Origin: a virus
Virus record (IMG/VR): IMGVR_UViG_3300036831_000053
Location: 1-60,437 of that record
DNA: 60,437 nt
Reading direction: 5' to 3' (one strand)
The notes under the pieces are model-generated. The model saw only the letters and a list, made by a program, of their open reading frames with translations. It had not been told where the DNA came from and ran no database searches. Below are positions 6,910-16,520 of this stretch, in pieces. The position numbers and the translations under genes are program-made. Each line of letters opens with the position of its first letter. Position 1 is the first letter of the stretch.

Positions 6910-9576
6910 GTGGTGCAGGTGATCGGCTCGGCCGCCATCCGCATCACAGCCCTCACCGACGGTCTCAAAGAGAAGATCGACACCGATCTGAATTCCGCCC
7001 TCAAGGGCGTCGATATCCAGCCTGCGGCCGACGCGTATGCCAAGGCGCAGAAGGAAATGGACGACGCGACGCTCAGTGTCGCTGATGCCAAGATCAAGGA
7101 TGAGCTGGCCCAGGAAGCCCTGAGCGCCGCCGAGACCAAATACCAGCAGGTCAGCAGGACATCCCTGTCCTCGACGAAGCAGAAGCAGGCCGCGCTGGAG
7201 GCGCTGACCGCAGCGCAGGGCAAAGCCTCGACGGCTTCCGATGCCCTCTCGGCCGCCGAGTCGCGCATGAGCACCGCGTCCGACGGGGTCACCAAGGCGC
7301 AGACCGACCTGAAGAAGGCTGAAGACGATCTCACCACCAGCCAGAACAAGCACGTCGGCGTCATCAGCCAGCTGGACCTGAAGTTCAAGTCGCTCTTCTC
7401 GACGATGCTCGGCGGCCGGAAGACCACCGACGATTCGACGAGTTCGGCCGACAAGGCCAGCAAGTCGCTGGACGGCCTGAGCAAGTCGGCCGATGGCCTG
7501 AGCAGCAAGTTCGGCAGCATGATGAGCCAGTTCGGCTCGGCGGGCCCGGTGTTTGGGGCGCTCACGTCGCAGGTCGGCCTGATGGGCACGGCCATCGTCG
7601 CGCTGTCGGGCCCGGCGCTGGGTGTCCTGGGCTCCTTGCTGCCGTTGGCGTTCATTGGCGTGGGGATCGCGGCCGAGGCCAGCAATAGCAAGGTGCAGGC
7701 CGCGTTCAAGAAGACCGCCACGGTCGCCCAGCAGACGCTCCAGAAGGCGTTCGCGCCGTTCATCCCGGTCCTGGTCAACATCGCCGGGCAGGCCGACAAG
7801 CTGATCACCTCCCTGGCTCCGGCGTTCGCGGCCATCGCCAAGGCCGTGGCCCCGATGTTGCAGACCCTGGCTACCGGGGTGATGCAGTTCGTGGGGACCT
7901 TGGTCAACGGCCTCGTGCCGGTGATCAAGAGCTTCGGCCCGCTGATCTCCTCGATCGCCTCGGGACTTCAGCCGCTGGCGCAGGGCCTGATCGGGCTGTT
8001 CAAGTCGATCAACGTGCAGGGTGCGGCACAGGGTCTTGACCTGCTATTCCAGGGACTCGGCAAGATCCTTCCGGTCGTCGGGCAGTTGTTGAACGCCATG
8101 GTTCCGCTGGGCAACGCCATCCTCGGCGCGGTGTTGCCGGCCGTCGCACAACTCGGCGGCCAACTGGCCAGCGTCCTCGGGCCGATCCTGTCCAGCCTGG
8201 CGCCACTGGTGAAGCCGCTCGTCGGCGTGTTCGTCGAGCTGGCCGGTACGTTCCTCTCGTTGATCCAGGCCGCCGCGCCGCTGATCGCCCCGATCGTCAA
8301 GATCATTACCAGCATGCTGTCGATGGACACCGTGCTGGAAGCCCTTCAGCCGCTGTTCCAGGCGTTCGCCAAGGTCGTGGGCGCGGTGCTCCCGATCATC
8401 GGCCAGCTCGCCACGATCATCGCCAGCATCTTGACCAAGGCGATGGAGCAGCTGTTCAACAGCTTCAAACCGCTCCTGCCTGTGATCCAGCAGGTCGCGA
8501 CCACTCTCGGAAATGCCCTGGTCGGCGCCCTGAAAACGCTAGCTCCGGTGATCACCCAGCTGATCGGCGATTTCGGCAAAATCCTCCAGGCCCTCGCACC
8601 CCTGCTGCCGCCGCTGGCCCAACTGGCCGGCGCCATCCTCGGTGCGTTGGCCCAGATCCTCGCCGCCCTGATGCCACTGATCACGAGCATCATCAACGCC
8701 TTCATCCAGATCCTGCCCTCGATCACCCCCCTAATTCCGGTGATCACCCAGCTCGTGACGGTGCTGGCGAGCATTCTGGTCCCGGCCATCCGAGATCTGC
8801 TGCCGCTGTTCAACGCCGTGTTCGGCACGGTCGCCAAGGTTGTCGGCGACGCCATGGACGTGATCAAGGGCGTCATCAACGTCGTCCTGGGTCTGATCAC
8901 CGGCAACTGGAAGCAGTTCGGTCAAGGTCTCCAGGAGATCATCTCCGGCCTGTGGAACGCGGTCAAAGACCTGTTCACGGGCGCCCTGAAGATCCTCGGT
9001 GATGCGGTCGCCGCCGGTTTGCAGATCGTCTACAACCTGTTCAAGGGGCTGATCAACAACGTCCTGAACGCCCTCGGCGACGCCGGATCCTGGCTACTCA
9101 ACGTCGGCAAGAACATCATCGACGGCCTGACTCGCGGCATCAGCTCCGAAGTCGGCACGCTGATCAGCAAGATCAAGCAAATCGGCGGCCAGGTTGTCGG
9201 CGCGGTCAAGAGCTTCTTCGGCATCTCCTCGCCGTCGAAGGTGTTCCACGCGCTCGGCCAGTTCCTGTTCCAGGGCTTCAACAACGGCGTGTCGTCCATG
9301 CAGCCGGCCGTCACCGCGACCATGGGCAAGATGGCTGCTGCCGCCAGCGGCGCCTTCACTCCGGTCTTCGGCAGCGACGGCGCCAGCCTGCCCGACCTGG
9401 GGTCCGCCCTCGGTGGCAGCAGTGGCGGCGCGGGCGCGTCGGGCGGCAGCGGCGGGACCGCCGACCTGCACAATGCGATCGTGGACGCGATCAGTGGGTG
9501 GCAGGTCACCATGTCAGCCAAGCAGGCGGCTACCGAGATCAACCGGGTCAACAAGCAGCAGAAGGCGAATCGCTGA
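6910..9576 (+). CDS. Tape measure protein
   Basis: An 888-residue protein, the longest in the map. Residues about 15-150 are coiled coil rich in Ala, Lys, Asp and Ser. Residues about 200-760 alternate hydrophobic Ala/Leu/Ile/Val/Pro-rich helices, as usual in tape measure proteins, and the C-terminal part is Gly/Ser-rich followed by a basic end. By the usual ruler rule of about 1.5 angstrom per residue the tail should be around 130 nm long. GTG 6910 follows a GGGAGGTGA site; GTG 6913 is an alternative. Confidence 0.95.
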   Translation: MVQVIGSAAIRITALTDGLKEKIDTDLNSALKGVDIQPAADAYAKAQKEMDDATLSVADAKIKDELAQEALSAAETKYQQVSRTSLSSTKQKQAALEALTAAQGKASTASDALSAAESRMSTASDGVTKAQTDLKKAEDDLTTSQNKHVGVISQLDLKFKSLFSTMLGGRKTTDDSTSSADKASKSLDGLSKSADGLSSKFGSMMSQFGSAGPVFGALTSQVGLMGTAIVALSGPALGVLGSLLPLAFIGVGIAAEASNSKVQAAFKKTATVAQQTLQKAFAPFIPVLVNIAGQADKLITSLAPAFAAIAKAVAPMLQTLATGVMQFVGTLVNGLVPVIKSFGPLISSIASGLQPLAQGLIGLFKSINVQGAAQGLDLLFQGLGKILPVVGQLLNAMVPLGNAILGAVLPAVAQLGGQLASVLGPILSSLAPLVKPLVGVFVELAGTFLSLIQAAAPLIAPIVKIITSMLSMDTVLEALQPLFQAFAKVVGAVLPIIGQLATIIASILTKAMEQLFNSFKPLLPVIQQVATTLGNALVGALKTLAPVITQLIGDFGKILQALAPLLPPLAQLAGAILGALAQILAALMPLITSIINAFIQILPSITPLIPVITQLVTVLASILVPAIRDLLPLFNAVFGTVAKVVGDAMDVIKGVINVVLGLITGNWKQFGQGLQEIISGLWNAVKDLFTGALKILGDAVAAGLQIVYNLFKGLINNVLNALGDAGSWLLNVGKNIIDGLTRGISSEVGTLISKIKQIGGQVVGAVKSFFGISSPSKVFHALGQFLFQGFNNGVSSMQPAVTATMGKMAAAASGAFTPVFGSDGASLPDLGSALGGSSGGAGASGGSGGTADLHNAIVDAISGWQVTMSAKQAATEINRVNKQQKANR

Positions 9577-10475
9577 TGGCCATCGGAGCGAACCCTGGCA
9601 GCCAGGGCTACCCGGCCTTCTACCTCGGGCCGCTCGGCCGACTGATGGCGATCGCGGTTCCCTCGGCTGGTGCCGGCGCGTCTCCGCTCGTCTACGGCGT
9701 GCTGCACCAGAACCTGTCCGGCACGGCGACCAAGGACGTATTCGGCCAGAAGTGGTACTACCAGATCCCACTGGAGTCCCTCGATCCGCGAGCGTTCTCC
9801 TGGATCGAGATGCTGCTGCGGGGCGCGGTGGCTGGCCCGTTCTACCTGCTCGACCCGCGCCGCCGGAACCGGCTCGGCCCGGTCGTCTCCGGTTGCGGCA
9901 TCAACTACGCCGCGTCCGGGGTATCTCCGTGGCAACCCGCGTCCGGCACGGTGACCGTGGTCGCGGCCAACAGCGTGCTCCTGCCGTCGCCCACGAACGT
10001 CTTCACGCCCGGCCCGACCTATGCGCTCACCTGGGTGCCGACCGCCGCAGGCGTCCTCGTGGGCGGCCGTACGCCCGTCCCGGTATTGCCCGGCGAATCG
10101 GTCTGCTTCTCGTGCTACTGCCCGACCGGATCACCGTCACTGGAGTTGGTGCCCTACTCGGCGGCCGGCGTGGCCGGGGGAGCGATCTCCGGCACGGTCA
10201 ACGTGCCCGGCACCCTGGACCGCAAGTACATCAGCTACACCACCCCGACCAACGGATCCGTGGCCGCCGTCCTGCCGCAGATCCGCGCGGCCGCAGCCGG
10301 CACCTTCATCACCCAGGCGTGGCAGCTCACTGACGGCACCGTGCCCGAGCCGTGGGTGATGGGCGGTGGCATCCCCAAGGTGGTCTTCGACCAGGTGAAC
10401 ACGTCCGGCGCCTCGAACGGCATGGACTACCTGGGTAACACTCAGTCCGGATCCCTGACCCTCTACGAGGCGTGA
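9576..10475 (+). CDS. Distal tail / minor tail protein
   Basis: A 299-residue protein starting in a TGATG overlap with the tape measure gene. It follows the tape measure directly, is beta-rich, and ends with a strand-rich segment (GNTQSGSLTLYEA) as in distal tail proteins. It is expected to link the tail tube to the tip. The start at 9576 was preferred to the upstream in-frame codon at 9498 because it is directly coupled to the preceding stop. Confidence 0.75.
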   Translation: MAIGANPGSQGYPAFYLGPLGRLMAIAVPSAGAGASPLVYGVLHQNLSGTATKDVFGQKWYYQIPLESLDPRAFSWIEMLLRGAVAGPFYLLDPRRRNRLGPVVSGCGINYAASGVSPWQPASGTVTVVAANSVLLPSPTNVFTPGPTYALTWVPTAAGVLVGGRTPVPVLPGESVCFSCYCPTGSPSLELVPYSAAGVAGGAISGTVNVPGTLDRKYISYTTPTNGSVAAVLPQIRAAAAGTFITQAWQLTDGTVPEPWVMGGGIPKVVFDQVNTSGASNGMDYLGNTQSGSLTLYEA

Positions 10476-13022
10476 ATGCAGCAGTCGGGTAACACCAACC
10501 TCGCGCTAGCCCTGGCGTCCGGCCAGACGCGCAACTTCACCGTGTCGGCCAAGTTCGACTGGCTGAAGAATGGCCTGTACGCCGACCCGAACTCAGACCT
10601 GTCCGCCCTGTTCCAAAGCGCCGTGGTCGATCGACAGCTGACCGGTGACTTCCCGGACGCCATCGACATCACCGAGGGCTACGTGGCGGCCGAGATGACC
10701 ATCACCCTGGAGGGCGTCCTGCCCAGTGATGGCGTCACCCCGATATGGCAGGCATTCAGCCCGTACGGCGGCGCCTACGGCACGACCGGTGCGATCAACG
10801 TCCCAGTCACCCTGGACTTGATCGTCCTGACTGCACTGGTGCCCGGCGGTATCGCGGTCCGGCAATTCACTGGCTACACCTCCGACAGCCTGCCTGACCG
10901 GTCTACCGGGGCGGTCACCGTCACCTGCTACGACCTGGCCAGCCAGCTCACCCAGGAGCAGACGCTCCAGACCTGGGCCGCCGACGCATATACCCGCGTC
11001 ACCCTGGCCAACTCCTACGCCGACGCCTGGGATAGCGGCAGCACGCTGCTGAGCTGGGTGATCGAGCACGTCCTGACCAAGGGCAACGTCTGGCAGGGGC
11101 CGACCTGGAACGCGTGGGCGGTGTGCGCCTGGACGCTCAACGGCTCGGTGCTGCCCTCCATCGGCTCCATCGGCATTGAGGACCCGTTCATCGGCGACCA
11201 GGGCCAGTCGGCCACCTCGACCAACTGGACGTTCGGTTACGGGGCCTACACGATCCCGCAGTACACGCCGGCTGGCCAGCCATCGACGGTGTGGGGCGCC
11301 GGCAAGTGGGGCAACTGCTGCTTCGTCGGGGCCAGCAAGCTGCCGACGTGGCCCGGCGGCCGAGGTGTCACCTACATCGCTGGCAACGCGCACGCGCAGA
11401 GCGGCTTCTCACCCTCGGCCAGCTACGGCAGCGCCAACTCGAATCTGATCGGGCTGAGCGTCTGGGTGGACATCGATCCGACCCAGACCGGCACCACTCA
11501 GATGACCGTGTTCCTGGAGGACGCTCAGTTCAACTACCAGGGCAGCAACCAGTACCCAGCCTACGGACTCCTGACGATCAACCACGCGACCGGCGCGGTC
11601 AGCCTCACCGTCAAGAACAACGGCTGGGGCAAGACCTGGACCTGGAACGCGGGCACCAATCTCACAGCCGGCTGGCACATGGTGTACGCCAACATCCAAT
11701 TCACTAGCACGGCCGTCAACGCCAACCTCTACGACACCGGCACACTGACCGCGTCGGGCAACGGCGGCCTGGCCTCGACTCTCGGCGCTCCGGTGTATTC
11801 GTTCCCGCCGTCGAGCGGCAATCTGTGCCAGATCCACTGCTCCGGGCCGGCCCAGTACGCCCAGATCTGGTTCCAGCCCAACACGTCGCTGGGCTCGATC
11901 GTCCAGCCGCCGATGACCCAGCCGAACGTGGGTTGCACCATCGACCGCAGCCTGACCCGGCTGACCTGGATGCCCGACATCAACGGCACCCAGATCTGGG
12001 ACATCCTCAAGGCGGCGGCCGTTGGCGAGCTCGGGGCGATCCAGATCGACGAGCAGGGGATCGTGCACTTCAGCAACCGGGCCACGATCCAGGCCCTGAA
12101 GGTCTCCAGCGCCAGCGTGCGCACGTTGACCCAGGACGAGTTCTACAACGTCCAGCCCGAGTCCGTGCTGGCCTCGGTGGCCAACCAGATCACCTGGTCG
12201 GTGGAGACCAAGCTGGCAGCCTCGTTCACCAGCGCCTACGCCACCAGCAGCTCAGCCCAGTACCTCGTGCCGGCCAACACGACCCAGACGTGGCCGATCA
12301 CTCTGGACGGTGTGCAGTCGATCCGGCTCGGCGACATCTCCTGGCACCCCGAGGCACAGGGCATCGGCAACGCCTCGAACCCGCTGGAGCCGGGCGGTGC
12401 CGGACCGGGGGGCACGTTCACCTGCAACGACTGGATGCAGATCTACGGGCCCGACTATTGGTACGACGGCTTCACCGCCTACGCGCCCGGCAGCAGTACG
12501 CCCGGCAGTTGCCCGACGGTGGGCAGCGGGATCAACGCCATTCCGGAGATCAACACCATCGGCGACCACAAGGACTCGCGCTCGATGAACCTCGTGCTGA
12601 TCAACGCCAACACGAGCGGCGGTGCCCTGGAGTTCGCCGTGGACGACTCGACGCCCTTCCTGCACGTCGGCGGGACCACGGTGGTCGATCAGGGCGCGAC
12701 GACCGGGGCGAGCAGCGACAGCACCAGCCAGACCACGTTCGGCGTGCGGAGCCAGGCGCTGCCCGGTGGCGACTGGCTCCAGGACGCGGTCTACACGCCG
12801 ACGATCGCCAACTCCCTGCTTGCCGACGTGAAGCAGCCCAAGCCGGTCTTCCAGACCGTCGACATCGTCGGCGACCCACGCCTACAACTGGAAGACGTGC
12901 TGGACCTGTCCGACCCATTCGGGCTCGGCGCGAACATGTACGCGTCGGTCGTCGGCATCAACCGTAAGATCGACAGCTCATCGAACGGTGTCCGAGACAC
13001 CCTGACCTTGCGGAGTATCTGA
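10476..13022 (+). CDS. Large minor tail protein (tail tip hub) with LamG-like region
   Basis: An 848-residue protein that follows the distal tail gene directly, the place of the tail-associated hub. Residues about 220-460 resemble a concanavalin A/LamG-type jelly roll (motifs SVWVDIDPTQTGTTQMTVFL and AGWHMVYANIQF), which suggests carbohydrate binding. The C-terminal part after residue 480 resembles baseplate hub proteins, with a repeated LTWMPD and VVGINRK pattern. No lytic or peptidase active site is recognised. Confidence 0.8.
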   Translation: MQQSGNTNLALALASGQTRNFTVSAKFDWLKNGLYADPNSDLSALFQSAVVDRQLTGDFPDAIDITEGYVAAEMTITLEGVLPSDGVTPIWQAFSPYGGAYGTTGAINVPVTLDLIVLTALVPGGIAVRQFTGYTSDSLPDRSTGAVTVTCYDLASQLTQEQTLQTWAADAYTRVTLANSYADAWDSGSTLLSWVIEHVLTKGNVWQGPTWNAWAVCAWTLNGSVLPSIGSIGIEDPFIGDQGQSATSTNWTFGYGAYTIPQYTPAGQPSTVWGAGKWGNCCFVGASKLPTWPGGRGVTYIAGNAHAQSGFSPSASYGSANSNLIGLSVWVDIDPTQTGTTQMTVFLEDAQFNYQGSNQYPAYGLLTINHATGAVSLTVKNNGWGKTWTWNAGTNLTAGWHMVYANIQFTSTAVNANLYDTGTLTASGNGGLASTLGAPVYSFPPSSGNLCQIHCSGPAQYAQIWFQPNTSLGSIVQPPMTQPNVGCTIDRSLTRLTWMPDINGTQIWDILKAAAVGELGAIQIDEQGIVHFSNRATIQALKVSSASVRTLTQDEFYNVQPESVLASVANQITWSVETKLAASFTSAYATSSSAQYLVPANTTQTWPITLDGVQSIRLGDISWHPEAQGIGNASNPLEPGGAGPGGTFTCNDWMQIYGPDYWYDGFTAYAPGSSTPGSCPTVGSGINAIPEINTIGDHKDSRSMNLVLINANTSGGALEFAVDDSTPFLHVGGTTVVDQGATTGASSDSTSQTTFGVRSQALPGGDWLQDAVYTPTIANSLLADVKQPKPVFQTVDIVGDPRLQLEDVLDLSDPFGLGANMYASVVGINRKIDSSSNGVRDTLTLRSI

Positions 13023-13399
13023 TGGCCCAGCATGCCCAGCCGGACGGCGGCCCGCTCGGGCCCTATGCCATCTCGCTCATCCGGACGGTGGTCCCCCTGA
13101 TCTGGGGCCACGCGGTGGCCTACGCCATCTCCTTCGGCATCCCCGCCAGCTTCCTGGCCACCTATCGCGACGTGGCCACCGAGGCGCTGGGTCTCGTGCT
13201 CACGACCGCCTGGTACGCGCTGTGGCGTCTCCTGGAAGTACGCCTGCCGCAGATCGACACCGACATCACCCACGTCATGACCTGGGTCGCCCTTGGTCAT
13301 CCGGCGGCGCCGATCTACGCCACGGCGCCGGTTCCGCAGCAGTCGGGTAACACCGGCAACTCCACGGTGAACGTGACAATCCAGCCGCCCGCGCCGTAA
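13022..13399 (+). CDS. Small membrane protein, holin candidate
   Basis: A 125-residue protein starting in an ATGA overlap with the tail tip gene. Two hydrophobic helices (about residues 25-48 and 58-75) are followed by a polar tail ending in a Pro-rich stretch. Position at the end of the tail operon, size and two membrane spans suit a holin, although the endolysin lies 10 kb away at 23588. It could instead be a tail-associated membrane protein. Confidence 0.6.
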   Translation: MAQHAQPDGGPLGPYAISLIRTVVPLIWGHAVAYAISFGIPASFLATYRDVATEALGLVLTTAWYALWRLLEVRLPQIDTDITHVMTWVALGHPAAPIYATAPVPQQSGNTGNSTVNVTIQPPAP

Positions 13400-13432
13400 C
13401 CTGATCTCGATCGGTCGAGGTTCTCGCGCTCC

Positions 13433-13834
13433 TTACTGATCTCCTGTTCGCGGCCCCCGGTCTATGCCAGCCGGGGGCCGCATCATGTCCTGGGGAATGT
13501 CGAGGTAGCCGCCCGCCGAGGTGAGCAGCACCCACTTGCGGCAGAGGATCTTGACCGGGGTCAGGCGAGGCACCTCCCACTCAGGGATCATGAACCCGCG
13601 CTCGGCGGCCCAGGCCGGGTCTAGGTGGGCGGACGGTCGGCCGAGGTTGTGCGCCTCGTGGCACAGGGCCAGCAGGTTGGGCAGCGTGTGCACGTCGGGC
13701 TTGCGGGTGCCACCTGATCCACGCTTGCGGCGATGATGCGCGGCCCAACTGTCGCCGAGCGGCCGGCCAGAGATCTCGCAGCGACCACCGGCCCGCTCGT
13801 AGAGCGCTTCGCGAATGGGTGCCCAATTCGTCAT
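13433..13834 (-). CDS. HNH endonuclease
   Basis: A 133-residue protein starting at 13834. The HNH core is visible: a Cys near residue 19 (CEISGR), the AAHHRRKRGSGG histidine pair near residue 35, and LPNLLALCHEAHN near residue 51. Enzymes of this type cut DNA; in phages they serve in packaging, homing or recombination. It is the only minus-strand gene in this part of the map and is divergent from the recombination operon. A -10 box TACGCT (plus-strand 13843-13848 complement) lies 7 nt from its ATG, predicting a leaderless mRNA. Confidence 0.85.
   Translation of the reverse strand: MTNWAPIREALYERAGGRCEISGRPLGDSWAAHHRRKRGSGGTRKPDVHTLPNLLALCHEAHNLGRPSAHLDPAWAAERGFMIPEWEVPRLTPVKILCRKWVLLTSAGGYLDIPQDMMRPPAGIDRGPRTGDQ
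13450..13481. terminator. Bidirectional hairpin between convergent genes
   Basis: Perfect 11-bp inverted repeat, GCGGCCCCCGG at 13450-13460 and its complement at 13471-13481, with a 10-nt loop. It lies after the tail operon and overlaps the 3' end of the minus-strand HNH gene, so it can stop transcripts from both sides. Confidence 0.65.
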
Positions 13835-13851
13835 AGTTCCACAGCGTAGCA

Positions 13852-13881
13852 TTGTGCCCCGCTGATCAGGCGGGGTACACT
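13852..13881 (+). promoter_or_regulatory. Palindromic promoter-operator, copy 1
   Basis: The palindrome runs from GTGCCCCGC at 13854 to GCGGGGTAC ending at 13878. TTGTGC (13852-13857) serves as -35 and TACACT (13876-13881) as -10 with an 18-bp spacer. ATG 13889 follows the -10 by 7 nt, so the mRNA should be leaderless. It lies between divergent genes and may also control the minus-strand HNH gene. Confidence 0.75.
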
Positions 13882-13888
13882 TCGCACC

Positions 13889-14338
13889 ATGACCGAAGAC
13901 ACCTCGCTGGCGGACCTCGCCCGCCAGTACACCGAACAGGCCGCGCCGGGGCCCGAGGCTACCGACGTGGTCATGGACAAGAGCGAGGTCGACCTGAAGA
14001 TCGATCAGGTCGTGCACGAGGCGGCCACGATCCGAGCCGAAACCAAGGGGCAGACGTTGGCCGGAGTCGCTCGGGCCATCATCTTCCTGGAGGCCGAGCA
14101 CGCCGTACCGGACCCGGCATACCGGTCGGAGATCACTCGGCCTCCACTGCGGGAGTACCGCCAGGAAGGTGACCGGGCCCGGCTGCGGTTCAAGCTGCCC
14201 CGCGTCGACTACGAAATGGCCCAGCGGGCGATCCGCCGGTCGGGCCGCAGCATCAGCCAGATCGTGGAGCAGGGGCTGCGCGAGTACGCCCGTACGGGTG
14301 CCATCGCCCCCGCGCCGCGAACCGAACCCAGCGAATGA
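13889..14338 (+). CDS. Ribbon-helix-helix-like protein, possible regulator
   Basis: A 149-residue protein, first gene of the recombination operon and read from palindromic promoter copy 1. Residues about 100-140 (LRFKLPRVDYEMAQRAIR then SGRSISQIVEQGLREYAR) match the strand-helix-helix pattern of ribbon-helix-helix DNA-binding proteins. The N-terminal half is acidic and helical. Because the gene lies at a palindromic site that recurs across the genome, it is a candidate for the factor that binds that site; this is inference only. Confidence 0.65.
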   Translation: MTEDTSLADLARQYTEQAAPGPEATDVVMDKSEVDLKIDQVVHEAATIRAETKGQTLAGVARAIIFLEAEHAVPDPAYRSEITRPPLREYRQEGDRARLRFKLPRVDYEMAQRAIRRSGRSISQIVEQGLREYARTGAIAPAPRTEPSE

Positions 14339-14352
14339 AACAGGAGATCAAC

Positions 14353-15243
14353 GTGAGCACCTCGGCCGATCAGCCAGACGCCGTCCTGGCCGCCGTCTGG
14401 GCCGTCATGAAGGAGGTCACCGTCATCGCCAAGGGTGACCGTGGCCCGAAGGAGCAGGGCAGCTACAAGTTCCGGTCCGCCGATGACGTGGTGGACACCC
14501 TCGGCCCGGCATTCCGGCAACACGGCCTGTTCCTCCAGTCCGAGGTCGTCACTGTCGACAACGAGGCGTACGTGACTACCGGCACTGACCGGCAGGGCAA
14601 CGAGCGCGTCACCCACTGGTGCCGAACCCGGGTCGTCATGAACTACCAGATCACCTCGCTGGTGGACGGCAGCTCCCTGCATTTCGGGGCCAGCGGTGAA
14701 GGTCTGGACCAGTCGGACAAGTCGAGCAACAAGGCCCTCACGGCGGCGATGAAGTACGCGCTGTGCCAGGCGTTCGTCATCCCGACCGGCGACCCGGATC
14801 CCGACAGCGAATCTCCCATGGTCGACACCCCGGCCGCGCGGGCGATCGCCGAGCGTCGGGCCCAGGAGCAGGCCGCTCGCCCGCCTGCCGTGCCCGTTGC
14901 CAGCCCGGTGCCGGCACCTGCGGCCGAACAGTCCAGCCCGACTGCGCAGCCCGAGCAGGAGCGTACGGCAGCCCAGTCGTACGAGGAGAAGGCCGCGACC
15001 GTGGCCCTCACCGAGGCGGCCAAGCAGTTCGTGCAGATCCAGGAGCGCGGCGACACGCTGTCGTTCTCGCCCGAACAGCTCGACCGTGCGGCCAAGGCCC
15101 ACCAGGTGGCCATCACCGGCAACCGGGCGCTCATCAACCGGGTCATCATCCAGGCCAAGGCCGAGGGCATCATGCAGGCCCCGACTCACGGTGACACCGT
15201 TCTGCACGCGGTCCTGGGCGCACTGCGCGAGGTGTCTCCGTGA
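14353..15243 (+). CDS. erf: ERF-family single-strand annealing protein
   Basis: A 296-residue recombinase of the ERF superfamily, which anneals complementary single strands during phage recombination. The domain covers about residues 5-160, with the characteristic pattern of a helix, YKFRSADDVVDTLGPAFRQHG and the closing SSNKALTAAMKYALCQAF. A long Ala/Pro/Glu linker and a second helical segment follow. GTG 14353 was chosen because AGGAG lies 6 nt upstream; ATG 14335 lacks a site. It overlaps its neighbours, and SSB is encoded 2 kb downstream. Confidence 0.88.
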   Translation: MSTSADQPDAVLAAVWAVMKEVTVIAKGDRGPKEQGSYKFRSADDVVDTLGPAFRQHGLFLQSEVVTVDNEAYVTTGTDRQGNERVTHWCRTRVVMNYQITSLVDGSSLHFGASGEGLDQSDKSSNKALTAAMKYALCQAFVIPTGDPDPDSESPMVDTPAARAIAERRAQEQAARPPAVPVASPVPAPAAEQSSPTAQPEQERTAAQSYEEKAATVALTEAAKQFVQIQERGDTLSFSPEQLDRAAKAHQVAITGNRALINRVIIQAKAEGIMQAPTHGDTVLHAVLGALREVSP

Positions 15244-16109
15244 TCAGCGTCGAGCGCGGCCTGGTCCGGGCCTTCTACCCGGCGCACATCAGTTGCCTGG
15301 ACGCGGCTGACCCGATTCAAGATCCCGAGTTCGGTCTGGTCTGCCAGGGCTGTGGCACCATCCTCGGGTTCCCGGACAAGATCGGTACCGAGGAGGACTC
15401 GGGCGCGGTGGCGACGCCCGAGGAGGCGCACGACGCCGAGGGCCTGTCCGGCCAGCGTGAGATCGAGCCCGAGCCACCCGAGGTGGGCGGCGGTGGTGTT
15501 CCGTATGAACCGGCCGAGCCGCCGCAGGAGCCGCTGGACGACAAGCACGCGGCTATCGCCGAGAGCATGACCCAGGGCGACCCGCCGTGGTCCGAGGATC
15601 AGGACTCACCGATCCAGCACGAGCCGGTCATCAACGAGCAACCACCCGACGAGGCCGATCTGCCGGCACCGCACGGCTCGGCCAGTAAGTCGGCGGTCGT
15701 GCCACAGGATCCGATCATGGCCGCCCTGGACGTGATCGACCCGACTCGGCCGTACACCCCGGCCGAGGTCGAGAGCCAGCTGGTCGACATCGAGGCCCGG
15801 CTGGATCGCGGCCAGCACTATCAGCGCGTCTGGGAGGAGCGGGCCTTCCGCACCAAGCTGGCCTACACCCTGGCCTACGAGGCCGACCTGGTGCGGATCT
15901 ACAACGATACCCGGGCCCCTGCGGATATACGGCAGGCGCAGGCCAGGCAGGTGAACAGGGCAGCCTACGAGGCGATGACGCTGGCCGAGATGATGGTCAA
16001 GGCGGTCCGCGAAACGATGCACACACTGCGCAGTCAGCTCTCGGGGTACCAGTCGATCTGCCGCAGCGTGGGGGCATCGTTCAGTGGCCCACAAGGGTAC
16101 CGAACGTGA
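15240..16109 (+). CDS. Acidic protein of the recombination operon
   Basis: A 289-residue protein beginning at GTG 15240 within the ERF stop. An N-terminal Cys pair motif (CLDAAD, then CQGC near residue 35) may bind zinc. Residues about 45-160 are acidic, Pro-rich and probably disordered. The last 110 residues are helical and end in a small hydrophobic segment. Position between the annealase and SSB suggests a recombination accessory role, but no family is recognised. Confidence 0.7.
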   Translation: MISVERGLVRAFYPAHISCLDAADPIQDPEFGLVCQGCGTILGFPDKIGTEEDSGAVATPEEAHDAEGLSGQREIEPEPPEVGGGGVPYEPAEPPQEPLDDKHAAIAESMTQGDPPWSEDQDSPIQHEPVINEQPPDEADLPAPHGSASKSAVVPQDPIMAALDVIDPTRPYTPAEVESQLVDIEARLDRGQHYQRVWEERAFRTKLAYTLAYEADLVRIYNDTRAPADIRQAQARQVNRAAYEAMTLAEMMVKAVRETMHTLRSQLSGYQSICRSVGASFSGPQGYRT

Positions 16110-16507
16110 TCATCAAACACCCCGGCAACGTGGCCACTCGCCTGCAACTGCGCAGTCGTGAGCTACCCAACGGCTGCCGTGAGTGGATTGGAGCCCGACA
16201 TCCGAGCGGGTACGGCGTGATCAGGATCGACGGCAAGAACCAGTACGCGCACCGGGTTGCCTTTGTGCTGGCCGGTGGCGTACTGGACGACAAGCTGGTA
16301 CTCGATCACCTGAAGTGCGACTACCCGCCGTGCATCAGGGCTGAACACCTGGCACAGGTCACACAAGGCGAGAACGTAGCGCGTAACCGTCTCGCCACAG
16401 CGACACATTGCAAGCGTCATCACGAGTGGACTGACGAGAACACCTACCGCGACCCGAAGGGCCATCGGCGTTGCCGAGCCTGCCGGGCCGGTGGATACCG
16501 AACCTGA
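16106..16507 (+). CDS. HNH endonuclease with C-terminal zinc finger
   Basis: A 133-residue protein of the homing-type HNH_3 family. Residues about 22-95 show the ordered features: WIGARHPSGYG, AHRVAF, LVLDHLKCDYPPCIRAEHL and TQGENVARN. The C-terminal HCKRHHEW...CRACR segment is a Cys/His cluster typical of the DNA-reading part of these enzymes. It is inserted between recombination genes with GTGA coupling and is probably a selfish element. Confidence 0.88.
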   Translation: MIIKHPGNVATRLQLRSRELPNGCREWIGARHPSGYGVIRIDGKNQYAHRVAFVLAGGVLDDKLVLDHLKCDYPPCIRAEHLAQVTQGENVARNRLATATHCKRHHEWTDENTYRDPKGHRRCRACRAGGYRT

Positions 16508-16520
16508 ACAGGAGAGCGTG

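Noticed and set aside
6693-7928. Long minus-strand open frame opposite the tape measure gene
   Set aside because: It mirrors the coding strand's codon pattern and is low-complexity Ala/Ser/Arg-rich; the plus strand holds a clear tape measure protein.
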